64,000 nt of DNA, taken from the NCBI GenBank assembly GCA_944326455.1, contig CALVEA010000007.1, forward strand, positions 37,689 through 101,688, written 5' to 3'. Below, piece after piece: positions 8,187 through 17,086 of this stretch. Made by a program: the position numbers and the translations under genes. This DNA is from Candidatus Gastranaerophilales bacterium. Lineage in GTDB: Bacteria > Cyanobacteriota > Vampirovibrionia > Gastranaerophilales > Gastranaerophilaceae. Each line of letters begins with the position of its first letter. Within the stretch, counting starts at the first letter, position 1. Under the pieces are notes generated by a model, which saw only the letters and a list, made by a program, of their open reading frames with translations, did not search any database and had not been told where the DNA came from.

Positions 8187-9658
8187 TAGTCCTCTCCTAT
8201 AAAAATCTCTCTGACTTTTTCCCTATCGTCAAAATGGATTGTTTCATCTGCTAAAATTTGGTAATCTTCATGACCTTTGCCTGCCACAAGAACGACGTCA
8301 TTGGCATTTGCAAGCTTGTAAGCAGCTTTGATAGCGAGCTCTCTGTCCGGCTCAACAATAACATCATTGACTTTTTTAATACCGGCTAAAATATCCGTAA
8401 TAATCTGCTGCGGGTTTTCTGAGCGCGGATTATCACTTGTTACAATAACTTGGTCTGCCAATCTTTCAGCTATTTCACCCATTTTAGGACGTTTTGTTGC
8501 ATCCCTGTCACCGCCGCATCCGAAAATACAAATTAATTTGCCGTCTTTCGGAGTAATTTCTCTTGCCGCTTTCAGCACATTTTCCAATCCGTCAGGAGTA
8601 TGAGCATAATCAACAATTACCGCCGGCTTGTTAACTACAATCTCAAATCTTCCTGCAACTCCCGGAATTTTTTCTAAAACTCTGATAGAGTTTTCTATAT
8701 CAAAACCTAACGCCAGCGCAGTTGTTAAAGCTGCCAAAATATTATAAACAGAAAACATACCGTTCATTGCAAGCTTAGTCTTATATTCTCTGCCCTGTAC
8801 AACACAGGTAAAAGCAGCTCCGTCGTGTTCAAAAACAACGTCCTTTGCCATAACGTCAGCTTTTCTGTTAATCGCATAAGTATAAGTACTTACAGTAGGA
8901 GATATAACTCCAAGGAAAGCCTCTGCATATTTATCATCAAGATTTATAACTGCAAAATCTCCGGCAACAAGCTGAGCGAAAAGTATAGCTTTTGCCTTGA
9001 AGTAATTTCCCATAGTTATATGAAAATCCAGGTGGTCTTGCGTAAGGTTAGTTAAAACTGCACCATTAAAGTCGCAATAGTCAACTCTGTGCTGGACAAG
9101 TGAATGTGAGCTGACTTCCATTACTACATTATCTATACATTTTTCGTTAATATTGTATAAAAGAGCTTGTAATTCCGGTGCTTGAGGCGTTGTATGCTTA
9201 GCATCATGATAAGAATCGGCAGAGGTAAATTTGTGTCCCAAAGTTCCTATCAAAGCACACTTTTGGTCATTTGCTTCATACAGCTTTTGTATCAAATGTG
9301 TAACCGTTGTTTTACCGTTAGTTCCTGTGACGCCGATGATATTTAGCTTTGTGGAAGGATATCCATAAAATAATGCCGAAATTTTTGCTATCATCTCTTC
9401 TGTAGAAGCAACAACAATTTGAGGTAAATCCGCATTTAAACGCCTTTCAACAACAAAAATTGTAGCTCCGTTTGCAGCAGCTTCTTCTGCATATTCGTGT
9501 CCGTCTACATGCTCTCCGACAAGACAAATAAATATATCATTGGGCTGCGCTTTTTTGGAATTATACGAAATGCCTTCTATTTCGTAAGATGTATCTTCAA
9601 GATTTACTAATTCAATATAATCTATCTCATCTATAAGTGTTCTAAGTCTCATATTCAC
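8186..9658 (-). CDS. murE: UDP-N-acetylmuramoyl-tripeptide synthetase (meso-diaminopimelate-adding)
   Basis: This cytoplasmic Mur ligase adds the third stem-peptide residue. The ATP-binding motif GTNGKTT is at residues 112-118. DNPR in the C-terminal domain (TSDNPRSENP) is the signature of diaminopimelate-specific enzymes, indicating Gram-negative-type peptidoglycan. At 490 residues the length is normal. It follows the PBP gene by 8 bp and is coupled to nagA by a one-base overlap, making a three-gene envelope operon. Confidence 0.96.
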   Translation of the reverse strand: MNMRLRTLIDEIDYIELVNLEDTSYEIEGISYNSKKAQPNDIFICLVGEHVDGHEYAEEAAANGATIFVVERRLNADLPQIVVASTEEMIAKISALFYGYPSTKLNIIGVTGTNGKTTVTHLIQKLYEANDQKCALIGTLGHKFTSADSYHDAKHTTPQAPELQALLYNINEKCIDNVVMEVSSHSLVQHRVDYCDFNGAVLTNLTQDHLDFHITMGNYFKAKAILFAQLVAGDFAVINLDDKYAEAFLGVISPTVSTYTYAINRKADVMAKDVVFEHDGAAFTCVVQGREYKTKLAMNGMFSVYNILAALTTALALGFDIENSIRVLEKIPGVAGRFEIVVNKPAVIVDYAHTPDGLENVLKAAREITPKDGKLICIFGCGGDRDATKRPKMGEIAERLADQVIVTSDNPRSENPQQIITDILAGIKKVNDVIVEPDRELAIKAAYKLANANDVVLVAGKGHEDYQILADETIHFDDREKVREIFIGED

Positions 9659-9666
9659 CTCATTAA

Positions 9667-11406
9667 TTAAATATTAGCTTTAGCAGCTGCCGTTTTGCCT
9701 CCAATTTTATCAGGCTGCAAATTTAAAATATGAGTAATTTGGGTTGCAATTTCTCTAAAAATCGGAGTTGCAACAGTATTACCCCAAATTTCACCGCCTT
9801 GAGCGGAGTCAACAATTACATATATTAAAACTTGCGGGTTTGATGAAGGCAAATAACCTACAATGGAAGTATAAAGCTTGTTTGTGTAACCGGCACCATT
9901 TTCTTTAGGTTTAATAGAAGTTCCTGTTTTGGCTGCCACATTGAAATTATCCATTTTTACGGCTGTTTTCCCACGGTTTATAGATTCAGTAAGAAGGGCT
10001 GTTATCTCATGCGCATGTTCCGGGGTCATTACCTGAACTTTTTTAATCTTTATGGCTTCTTCTTCCGGAGAATATTTAATAACGTGCGGCGTAATCCAGG
10101 TTCCGCCGTTTGCAATTGCGGAAACCGCCGCAACCATTTGAATAGCAGTTACAGACGAACCATAGCCGTAACCCATTGAGGCATGGTCTGATGCATCCCA
10201 TTTGGCAGCCGGTTTTAAAAGCCCTACAGACTCGCCGGGTAAATCAATTCCGGTCTTTTGTCCAAATCCAAATTTTTTGAGCATGCCGTAGTACTCATTT
10301 TTATCCATCATTTGAGCAACCAGAACAGAGCCTACATTGCTTGAATGTTCAAACAAATATACTAAGTCAATCATACCCGGATTGGGATGTCTGTTATAGT
10401 CATAATTCTTTATAGTCCACCAGCCAACCTTAATTTTTCCCGTATCATGAACCTTTGTGTATCTGTTTACTTTACCTAACTCCATTGCAGATGCTACAGT
10501 TATTGTCTTAAATGTTGAACCGGGCGGAAAAACGTCTGTTAAAGTCCAGTTTTTGGTTTGAAAACTTGTTGCAGATTTAAAATTATTTGGGTCAAAATAC
10601 GGATAGACAGCGTAAGCAAGAATTTCACCGTTATTAGGATTGACAACAATAACCGCCCCTCTTAATGCCTTAAATTTTTCAATAGACTTCATTAAAGCCT
10701 TTTCACAAACATGCTGCACCGCAGCATCAATAGTCAGTGTAACATCTTGACCTTTAACCGGCTTTGTTACAGCCACCGGGTCGGTAGAAATATTATATAT
10801 TACTTTTCCTTTAGGCGTTACTTCCAAATCAGAAGCCTTTGATACACTTTCCAGCTTGTCCTTAGCTGTAAGCTCAACCCCTGAGGCAACATCCGCATCA
10901 AAATTATAATAACCCAGAACATGTGCCGCTAAAGTTCCCTGAGGATAAGTCCTTATACTTTTTTTATCCATAGGAACTTCTCGAAGATTCAGTTTGGCTA
11001 TCTGATCTCTGGTACGGCGGTCAACATTTTTTTTAAGTGATATAAGCGGAACATCCTGATTAATCTTTTCTAAAAGAGTCATGGGAGAAATTTTTAAGAT
11101 TGGAGCAAGCATTTTTGCAAGCTCTTCCGGCTTGTGGTCAATATCATCTTTTCTTACATAAATATCATAAAAAACCGTGTCAGTAGCGAGTTTTATACCA
11201 TTTCTGTCATAGATATTTCCTCTCATGACAAAAGAATTTGCTCTGCGCTGATTTTTAGCTTTAATACGAAAATGTCTGACATCAAGCACTTGAACTGCAA
11301 AGAGATATACTACAAATAGCGCTGTAAGAATAACAAAGACTATTTGCAGCCACATTAAGCGTTCTGAAAAAGTCTTATTTTTATTAGAATTCCCAATCTG
11401 GCGCAT
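9667..11406 (-). CDS. ftsI: Class B penicillin-binding protein, FtsI/PBP2 type
   Basis: A peptidoglycan transpeptidase for cross-linking at the septum or side wall. One N-terminal membrane anchor (about 19-41) is followed by a pedestal domain (RGNIYDRNG) and the transpeptidase domain with S297-T-F-K300, S355-S-N357 and K493-T-G495. The 579-residue length fits FtsI. Its position directly upstream of murE, as in classical division clusters, favours FtsI over PBP2, although mraW, ftsL and mraY are absent. A strong GGGGGAG ribosome site precedes the ATG. Confidence 0.9.
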   Translation of the reverse strand: MRQIGNSNKNKTFSERLMWLQIVFVILTALFVVYLFAVQVLDVRHFRIKAKNQRRANSFVMRGNIYDRNGIKLATDTVFYDIYVRKDDIDHKPEELAKMLAPILKISPMTLLEKINQDVPLISLKKNVDRRTRDQIAKLNLREVPMDKKSIRTYPQGTLAAHVLGYYNFDADVASGVELTAKDKLESVSKASDLEVTPKGKVIYNISTDPVAVTKPVKGQDVTLTIDAAVQHVCEKALMKSIEKFKALRGAVIVVNPNNGEILAYAVYPYFDPNNFKSATSFQTKNWTLTDVFPPGSTFKTITVASAMELGKVNRYTKVHDTGKIKVGWWTIKNYDYNRHPNPGMIDLVYLFEHSSNVGSVLVAQMMDKNEYYGMLKKFGFGQKTGIDLPGESVGLLKPAAKWDASDHASMGYGYGSSVTAIQMVAAVSAIANGGTWITPHVIKYSPEEEAIKIKKVQVMTPEHAHEITALLTESINRGKTAVKMDNFNVAAKTGTSIKPKENGAGYTNKLYTSIVGYLPSSNPQVLIYVIVDSAQGGEIWGNTVATPIFREIATQITHILNLQPDKIGGKTAAAKANI

Positions 11407-11706
11407 GCTACTCCCCCATTAGAAATAATATCACAAGCACGGTTTGAAGAGAAGTAGGTTAATAAAGTTTACAATACTTGCAAGCAAGCATGCCAATTTT
11501 AGCGTAAATAAAAAACTATCCTGCCGGCTAATAACCACTTGGGGTATTTTTAAGTGTAAATTTGGCACTTTATCCTTAAAAACTTGATTTTACTTGATTT
11601 ATAGCTTTTTAACAAAAGTTTACATACCCTCTTGACAAAACATTTGATATGATGCATAATGAAATTGTAAAATGAAGTGTAAGAAAAACACTTAATGAAA
11701 GATCAC
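11407..11706. other. Intergenic region between divergent genes
   Basis: It contains the upstream region of ftsI and, at its right end, the consensus promoter at 11632-11660. Otherwise it is AT-rich with nothing recognisable. Confidence 0.5.
11632..11660 (+). promoter_or_regulatory. Strong promoter for the 87-residue protein
   Basis: TTGACA (11632-11637) and CATAAT (11655-11660) are separated by exactly 17 bp. The predicted transcript has a leader of about 50 nt. Confidence 0.8.
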
Positions 11707-11719
11707 AGAGGTGATAATT

Positions 11720-11983
11720 ATGCAAATAAACAAAATCAATAATATAAATTTTAGAGAAAGCAATATAACCAGAGGAATGAACTCAGAAAACGCTATTTTA
11801 ATGCTGAGAGATCCAAACGCTGCTATTAAGTTCCAAAAGAACCAAGAATATGCAAAAAAAGCAGATTCTGTTGACACAAATCCAATAGTAGCACTGGGTT
11901 ATAAACTTTACAGAACTTTCAATTTGATTAAAACAAGAGAAGGTTCTCAAGCCGAAAATAATAAGTTCAATGCATTCGCATAA
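11720..11983 (+). CDS. Small lineage-specific protein with an NINFRES N-terminus
   Basis: 87 residues, soluble, no family recognised. I place the start at the ATG at 11720 because GAGGTGA (11708-11714) is an ideal ribosome site for it. That site covers the alternative GTG at 11711. The N-terminus (MQINKINNINFRESN) shares an I-x-F-R pattern with other orphan proteins in this window. The consensus promoter and strong ribosome site suggest high expression. Confidence 0.7.
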   Translation: MQINKINNINFRESNITRGMNSENAILMLRDPNAAIKFQKNQEYAKKADSVDTNPIVALGYKLYRTFNLIKTREGSQAENNKFNAFA

Positions 11984-12056
11984 GATTTTCTATAATATAA
12001 TACACACACATAATTTAGCGGTAGTTGTTCATCAATTATCGCTTTTACTTTTTTTA

Positions 12057-12128
12057 GTGACTGGTGACTAAGTGACTAAGTGACTGGGTGACTAAGTTAA
12101 TAAGTTAATAGGTAAATAAGTGAATAAG
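12057..12128 (+). repeat. Octanucleotide tandem array
   Basis: After a 7-mer GTGACTG, eight 8-bp units follow: GTGACTAA twice, GTGACTGG, GTGACTAA, GTTAATAA, GTTAATAG, GTAAATAA, GTGAATAA. Because 8 is not a multiple of 3, stop codons fall in every forward frame. Confidence 0.9.
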
Positions 12129-12223
12129 AATTTTTCTCCTTCCCTAATTTGGGCACAACTGTCCATGACAAATCATCTTCCTCCCTTATGAGGGAGGATT
12201 GAGGTGGGTGCCGGTTGTAGATA

Positions 12224-12256
12224 GTTAATAAGTTAATAGGTAAATAAGTGAATAAG
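12224..12256 (+). repeat. Octanucleotide tandem array, four units
   Basis: Units GTTAATAA, GTTAATAG, GTAAATAA, GTGAATAA: the same terminal order as the array at 12096-12127. Confidence 0.9.
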
Positions 12257-12429
12257 CCTTTAGAATAACTCGTCACCCTGAACTCTTTACCCCAAGCGGA
12301 ATATCTTGTTGGTCTAGTCTACTAACTTATATTTACCTCTTTCAGGGTCTATCCGTTTAATAAAAAACAGCATTGATAGATTCCGGGTCAAAGCCTGGCA
12401 TGACGAAGATTGAAGATTTACGTGTAATC

Positions 12430-12484
12430 GTGACTAGTGACTAAGTGATTAAGTGATTAAGTAAATAAGTTAATAAGTGAATAA
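12430..12484 (+). repeat. Octanucleotide tandem array, about seven units
   Basis: GTGACTA, GTGACTAA, GTGATTAA twice, GTAAATAA, GTTAATAA, GTGAATAA, followed by a T-run and a C-rich stretch. Confidence 0.9.
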
Positions 12485-12532
12485 GGATTTTTTCACCCTC
12501 CCCGGGAAGCGTAAGCGGAAGGCGGGAAGGTG

Positions 12533-12563
12533 CTACGCACGTAGATTAACGGTCGGCAGACAT
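12533..12563 (+). repeat. 31-bp dispersed repeat, copy 1
   Basis: CTACGCACGTAG plus a following AACGGTCGG-GACAT stretch. It matches 63926-63956 at all but a few positions in direct orientation. Confidence 0.75.
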
Positions 12564-12620
12564 CTGATGAACTACAAGCCTAAAAAAACCATCCCTGTCT
12601 GCTTCGAATGTTTGAATACT

Positions 12621-12665
12621 AAAAAAAGCCGGGCGGAGTTATAATCATAAACATATTCGCCCGGC
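12621..12665 (-). terminator. Terminator of the prepilin/S74 gene
   Basis: Perfect 8-bp stem CGCCCGGC/GCCGGGCG (12658-12665 with 12628-12635) around a 22-nt loop. A run of seven T follows on the minus strand (12621-12627). Confidence 0.75.
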
Positions 12666-12679
12666 AAAAATCTACTTAG

Positions 12680-14143
12680 TTATAAAATTTTCTTCTCTAA
12701 TTTTGAAAGACGTTCTTCTAATTGCTTGTTCTGTTTTTCGAGTTGTTTATTCTGTGCTTCTAATTGTTTAATTCTGTCATTAAGTGCTGTAAATTTAGTA
12801 TCAAGTTCCTTAACAGCATTAACAAGTGCATAGAAAATATCTTCCCATCTGATTCTTAAGAATCCGTCATCACCCTTGGTTACAGCATCAGGAAATACCT
12901 TCTGCAAATCCTGGGCTATTACACCAACATGCGGAATCTTCTTCTCATCATCTTTGAATGTATAGTTATATACCTTGAGCTGCTTTATCTTATCCAACCC
13001 GCCGGAGAATGCTTCTCCAACATTCTTGAGTCTGCGGTCAGATGATATTGTAAAGTTACCTACTTTGTAACTCCAGCCATATTTACGCAGTGTTCTGGTG
13101 TTATCATCACCGCCCTTGTCATCACCCATAAATATTCTGCTCATTTCAGGATTTCCATATACAGATTTTTCATCCGGCGGTCCTACCTGTGCTCTGAATA
13201 ACATTTCACCGCTGACTCTTGATAATACAGCATATTTGTCTACTACCAAATTCCCCGGGATATAAATTGTACTGTCTGATGAGCCCAGCTGCATCATGTC
13301 TTTAAAATTCCACACTATTGATTTATTAAAAGGTCCGCCTATTACTATTTGGTTTGATGCTGTCGTTTGGGCTCTATATCCAATAGCAGTTGAATAATCG
13401 TGTTTGGCAACTGATGATGCACCTAATGCGGTTGCATAACTTTGGGTTGCATTACTGTTGTAGCCCAAGGCTGTGGAGTAACTGCCGCTTGCTTTGCTAA
13501 GGTATCCAAGAGATGTGGAATAGCTGCCGCTCGCCTTGCTTGCATAAGATAATGCTGCAGAGCATGTACCACTTGCATTGGCAGAGCGACCCAACGCGGT
13601 TGCAAAAATATTGGTTGCATTGGCGAATTGACCCAAAGCAATTGCATAACTATTGGTTGAATTGGCGTAAGAACCAACTGCGATTGCCCAATCTTCGCGT
13701 GCCCTGGCATGGTCACCTAACGCGGTTGCAGAAAGACCGCTTGCTTCTGATTTATATCCGATACCGACACTGTTGACAGATACATCTCCGGATTTACTTT
13801 CTGATATCCTTATACCGTAATTCTTTGATGTAACATTCATTACATTAGAACTGCCGCTTGTACCCAATGCTATCTGCGGCTCTGTACTTGGTGATTCTAT
13901 ATAGAATCTTGCTTTGCCCGCATTTGATGGTACTGATGTTGTTCCTATCATTGCTGTTTTATTGGTATTGTTATCAGGGTTGTAGGTGATTGAGCCTCCT
14001 AATCCTGTATATAACCAGGGACTCCCTCCATCAGTATCCCGAAGCATTTTTTTGCTAATCATAGGAGCTGCTGCCGCGGCTACAATTGCCACAATCAACA
14101 GCACTATCATCATTTCCATCAAGGAAAATCCGCGTTGTTTCAT
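12680..14143 (-). CDS. Type IV prepilin-anchored YadA-head protein with C-terminal S74 self-cleaving chaperone
   Basis: 487 residues in three parts. Residues 1-30 are a class III prepilin signal: basic MKQRG, cleavage G5/F6, E at +5 (FSLME), then a hydrophobic helix. Residues about 125-270 are roughly ten 14-residue YadA/Hia-type head repeats (SYATALG, SYSTALGY), which trimerise as left-handed beta-rolls. Residues 368-487 are a Peptidase_S74 intramolecular chaperone beginning at SDRRLKN (catalytic S368, K373) with GVIAQDLQKVFP, ending in a coiled coil of KQLEAQNKQLE units. S74 domains normally trimerise phage tail spikes and then cut themselves off. This is probably a trimeric surface fibre or pseudopilus adhesin. 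No other pilus gene is adjacent. Confidence 0.85.
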   Translation of the reverse strand: MKQRGFSLMEMMIVLLIVAIVAAAAAPMISKKMLRDTDGGSPWLYTGLGGSITYNPDNNTNKTAMIGTTSVPSNAGKARFYIESPSTEPQIALGTSGSSNVMNVTSKNYGIRISESKSGDVSVNSVGIGYKSEASGLSATALGDHARAREDWAIAVGSYANSTNSYAIALGQFANATNIFATALGRSANASGTCSAALSYASKASGSYSTSLGYLSKASGSYSTALGYNSNATQSYATALGASSVAKHDYSTAIGYRAQTTASNQIVIGGPFNKSIVWNFKDMMQLGSSDSTIYIPGNLVVDKYAVLSRVSGEMLFRAQVGPPDEKSVYGNPEMSRIFMGDDKGGDDNTRTLRKYGWSYKVGNFTISSDRRLKNVGEAFSGGLDKIKQLKVYNYTFKDDEKKIPHVGVIAQDLQKVFPDAVTKGDDGFLRIRWEDIFYALVNAVKELDTKFTALNDRIKQLEAQNKQLEKQNKQLEERLSKLEKKIL

Positions 14144-14470
14144 AAGTCCTCGCTTTCACATACTAGTAGATATTTTGCTATAATCCGCCAGCCATCCGGC
14201 TTGACGCCTATTGTGTTGCAGGGAGGGGGTAAAGGCAGAAACGGTAGGGCTTTCAAGGGCTTAATATTAAGACAGAGTATTTATTCCCTCAAACACGCTC
14301 CAGCAGGAGCTTCCGCTATTGTTTCGGGAACAAATCTCTGTCTTTTTCTATTTATTTTCATACTCTGTACAAACCAGTCATAGTGTGATATTATGGTAAT
14401 AATACAACACAATAGTAATTATGTTGCACAAACTATTTTAAGTAATTAATTTTTCATAATAATATATTAT
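14144..14470. other. Intergenic region with a nested hairpin
   Basis: It lies upstream of the prepilin gene (minus) and downstream of anmK (minus). Apart from the structured element at 14269-14347 nothing is recognisable. The short open frame at 14135-14383 looks random. Confidence 0.5.
14269..14347 (+). ncRNA. Nested hairpin element, possible small RNA or mobile palindrome
   Basis: Four concentric paired segments are visible. AAGACAGAG (14269-14277) pairs with CTCTGTCTT (14336-14344). TTCCC (14284-14288) pairs with GGGAA (14326-14330). AAACA (14291-14295) pairs with TGTTT (14320-14324). GCTCC (14297-14301) pairs with GGAGC (14306-14310) around AGCA. A run of five T starts at 14343. The rod shape with internal loops could be a small RNA with its own terminator. 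No family recognised. Confidence 0.4.
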
Positions 14471-15655
14471 TTAACACACTGTAATTTTACCCAAAACAAC
14501 CCGTTTTTCAGCTCCGGTGCAGCATGGGAGATTATTCGGAATATTATAATAATTGCAGTACCCGAGAAGAGCAAAAGCCATGACTTCTTTAAAATTGTTG
14601 GAAATTCCATAATCCTCATGGGTCTTGAGTTCAATCCTTTTAGGCAGATAGCTCCTCAAAAACTTCATCAAAGTTTTATTATAAGCCCCGCCGCCGCCAA
14701 TAACCACAGTATCAATATGAACAGACGGATAAATAAATCTTTCATACGCTTGTGCAATTGTTTTTGCAGTAAGCGCCGTAAGAGTAGTAATAACATCTTG
14801 AGGCTCTGCCGGGGCTGTTTTTAAAATATTTTCTATATACTTATTCGAAAAATACTCTCTTCCCGTAGTTTTAGGCGGGTTAATATAGTAATACTCATCC
14901 TGCAAAAGGCAATCCAGCCAGCTTTCGCAAACCTGACCAGAAGTCGCAATTTCACCGTTTTTGTCATACTTATGTCCGAAAAACTTTTGAGTACAGTAAT
15001 CAATCATAATATTGCCGCATCCGGTATCAAATCCGAAAGTATCGCACTCATCAGATACAACAGTAACATTTGAAATCCCTCCGATATTTTGTATTGCATA
15101 GCTTTTGGAACTGCCTGCTTCGCCGCCTCTGAGGTTTTCATCACTATTCTTTTCCCTGTATTTTCCTCCTTTACCCCACCATTTTTCATCTGCAAAACAC
15201 ACCAGCGGTGCCCCTTGTCCGCCGTAAGCTATATCTTTTTCGCGGAAATTTGAAATCACCATACATCCGGTTTCTTTAGCTATAATCGAACTCTCTCCTA
15301 TCTGGAGTGTGCTTTTGAGAGAAATATTGTCAATTTTTTCATCATAGGGATAATGGTAAACAGTTTGCCCGTGAGATGATATAAAGTCCGGCTTTCCAAA
15401 CTCTCCTATTAAAATATTTGCGGCATCCGCGAAACATTTTCCGACAGCAAAATTAAGCTGACAGAGTTCTTTAATACTTATCTCTCCCCGGAAAGCTTGA
15501 AACAGCTTTGCTCTTATATGTTCCGGATAAGGATGATTTATTCCTTTAAGGAGTTTTACACTCATATCCGGCGCGACTTCGCAAAACCCTGCATCAATTG
15601 AGTCGCAGGATGTTCCTGACATCAAAGCTATAACTGTTTTTGGCTCTTTTTCCAT
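14471..15655 (-). CDS. anmK: Anhydro-N-acetylmuramic acid kinase
   Basis: It phosphorylates and opens 1,6-anhydroMurNAc from cell-wall turnover to give MurNAc-6-P. The N-terminal MSGTSCDSIDAG phosphate loop, the DTGCGNIMID segment and a GGGGAYN motif are characteristic. At 394 residues it is slightly long because of a Lys/Glu/Ser-rich insertion near residues 155-175 (GKGGKYREKNSDENLRGG). Its ATG overlaps the mnmE stop by one base. With nagA in the same window it argues for active peptidoglycan recycling. Confidence 0.94.
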   Translation of the reverse strand: MEKEPKTVIALMSGTSCDSIDAGFCEVAPDMSVKLLKGINHPYPEHIRAKLFQAFRGEISIKELCQLNFAVGKCFADAANILIGEFGKPDFISSHGQTVYHYPYDEKIDNISLKSTLQIGESSIIAKETGCMVISNFREKDIAYGGQGAPLVCFADEKWWGKGGKYREKNSDENLRGGEAGSSKSYAIQNIGGISNVTVVSDECDTFGFDTGCGNIMIDYCTQKFFGHKYDKNGEIATSGQVCESWLDCLLQDEYYYINPPKTTGREYFSNKYIENILKTAPAEPQDVITTLTALTAKTIAQAYERFIYPSVHIDTVVIGGGGAYNKTLMKFLRSYLPKRIELKTHEDYGISNNFKEVMAFALLGYCNYYNIPNNLPCCTGAEKRVVLGKITVC

Positions 15656-16989
15656 TATTTACCTATACAGAAATTATCAAAAATATTATTTAGAATATCA
15701 TCCGTAATCAATTCACCTGTAATCTCGTCAAGTGCCAGGATTGCAGATTTTACATCAATTGAGATTAAATCTTGCAGTTCTTTTAACTGCGCACCTAAAA
15801 GCGCCTGTTCAAGAGCTGTCTTAGCACGGGCAAGACAAACCTGCTGGCGGGAATTGGTTACAAACTCCAGATTATCAGGTTCTATGTCACAAACCTGTTT
15901 TGTAATGAGTTCTTTCAGTTCGGCAATTCCTTCTCCGGTTTTAGCGGAAATATAATGCAGTCCGTCTTTTCTTTCCGAAATCAAATCGCATTTGTTTGCA
16001 ATAACCAGATGTTTTTTTTCTTGTGCAAGTTCAAAAATCTCTTCATCTTCTTTTGTCATGCCGGCTTGTGCATCATACACAAAAATAACCAAATCTGCAT
16101 CCTCAAGCGACTGTTTTGAATATTCAATCCCGATTTTTTCCACTTTGGAAACATCTTCATCTTCACGGATTCCGGCTGTATCAATTAGCGTGACGGGAAC
16201 TCCTAAATCAAGAGTTTCTTTTAATACATCTCTGGTGGTTCCGGCTATATCAGTAACAATTGCTCTGTCAAGACTTAAAAGTGCATTGAAAATCGAAGAT
16301 TTTCCTACATTCGGGCGTCCGGCAATAGTAACGGAAATTCCTTGTCTCAAGACATTGGAAGTATCCGCATCACGGAGCACGGAATCTATTTGTGAAATTA
16401 TTCTTGTAAAAGTTTCTGTAAGATAAGAATACTCCGGCTCGTTTACATCCTCAGGAAAATCAATTCCTGCAGTAATGCGGGACAGAACTTCAAAAATTTC
16501 ATTTCTTATACCATTAATTTTTTCTTTCAATACTCCGGAGAGGTTTTTCATAGAGACTTTTGCAAACTCTTTTGTTTTGGAGTGGATAATATCTGCTATG
16601 GCTTCCGCTTGAGATAAATCCATTCTTTTATTTAAAAAAGCTCTTTTGGTAAATTCACCTTTTTCTGCCATTCTTGCACCGTTTTTTAGTACCAGATTCA
16701 GAATATTTCTTACTACATTAATCCCGCCGTGGCATTGAATCTCTATTACGTTTTCACCGGTGTAGCTGTTTGGTTCAAAAAACGGAAGCACAATGACTTC
16801 ATCTATCTTAGTTCCGTTATCAACAATCCACCCGTGATTAAACTTTCTTGGTTCAAAATTCGGGTTAGTAAAGATTTTCTCAATAATCTCAAAAGCTCTT
16901 TCTCCGGAAATTCTAATAACTCCCACCCCGCCGGTTCCGAGCGGAGTAGATATAGCAGCAATTGTATCAAATTCTTCCGTAATGTTCAT
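15655..16989 (-). CDS. mnmE: tRNA-modifying GTPase MnmE (TrmE)
   Basis: A dimeric GTPase partner of MnmG in wobble-U34 modification. Visible are the N-terminal formyl-THF-binding domain, the helical domain and an inserted G domain (GRPNVGKSS, DIAGTTRD, DTAGIRE, NKCD). The C-terminal tetrapeptide C-I-G-K supplies the catalytic cysteine. 444 residues is normal. It is translationally coupled to anmK downstream and divergent from the glycan operon. Confidence 0.97.
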   Translation of the reverse strand: MNITEEFDTIAAISTPLGTGGVGVIRISGERAFEIIEKIFTNPNFEPRKFNHGWIVDNGTKIDEVIVLPFFEPNSYTGENVIEIQCHGGINVVRNILNLVLKNGARMAEKGEFTKRAFLNKRMDLSQAEAIADIIHSKTKEFAKVSMKNLSGVLKEKINGIRNEIFEVLSRITAGIDFPEDVNEPEYSYLTETFTRIISQIDSVLRDADTSNVLRQGISVTIAGRPNVGKSSIFNALLSLDRAIVTDIAGTTRDVLKETLDLGVPVTLIDTAGIREDEDVSKVEKIGIEYSKQSLEDADLVIFVYDAQAGMTKEDEEIFELAQEKKHLVIANKCDLISERKDGLHYISAKTGEGIAELKELITKQVCDIEPDNLEFVTNSRQQVCLARAKTALEQALLGAQLKELQDLISIDVKSAILALDEITGELITDDILNNIFDNFCIGK

Positions 16990-17035
16990 AAGTTAATTAT
17001 ACAGCAAAGGGGTAAATAGACAAAATTACTTTCAA

Positions 17036-17064
17036 TTGACAAACCATCCTTTGCAAATTAGAAT
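17036..17064 (+). promoter_or_regulatory. Promoter of the surface-glycan operon
   Basis: TTGACA (17036-17041), 17-bp spacer, TAGAAT (17059-17064). It would give a leader of about 16 nt before the ATG at 17087. A second TATACT abuts that ATG but is too close to serve it. Confidence 0.65.
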
Positions 17065-17086
17065 AAAAATAAAGATTTGATATACT

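Larger units (their letters stand above)
11984..12620. repeat. Repeat-rich intergenic region with three octamer arrays
   Basis: No gene. It contains octamer arrays at 12057-12128, 12224-12256 and 12430-12484. The first carries a composite tail: a T-run, then AATTTGGGCACAACTGTCCA at 12146-12165, then a palindrome CCTCCCTtatGAGGGAGG with ATTGAGGTGGGTGCCG near 12180-12213. Around 12276-12410 are fragments resembling widespread palindromic repeats (TCACCCTGAACTC, TTCAGGGTCT, CCGGGTCAAAGCCTGG). A 31-bp repeat at 12533-12563 recurs at 63926-63956. Confidence 0.75.

Noticed and set aside
12057..12128. Possible CRISPR array
   Set aside because: Units are 8 bp with no spacers, and no cas genes are in the window.
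13423..13776. Open frames in other registers inside the YadA-head repeats
   Set aside because: Periodic DNA keeps all frames open; the encoded Met/Pro/Gln-rich peptides are shadows of the 14-residue repeats.
14135..14383. Open frame of 82 residues
   Set aside because: It overlaps the start of the prepilin gene and the nested hairpin; it has no ribosome site, and its composition looks random.
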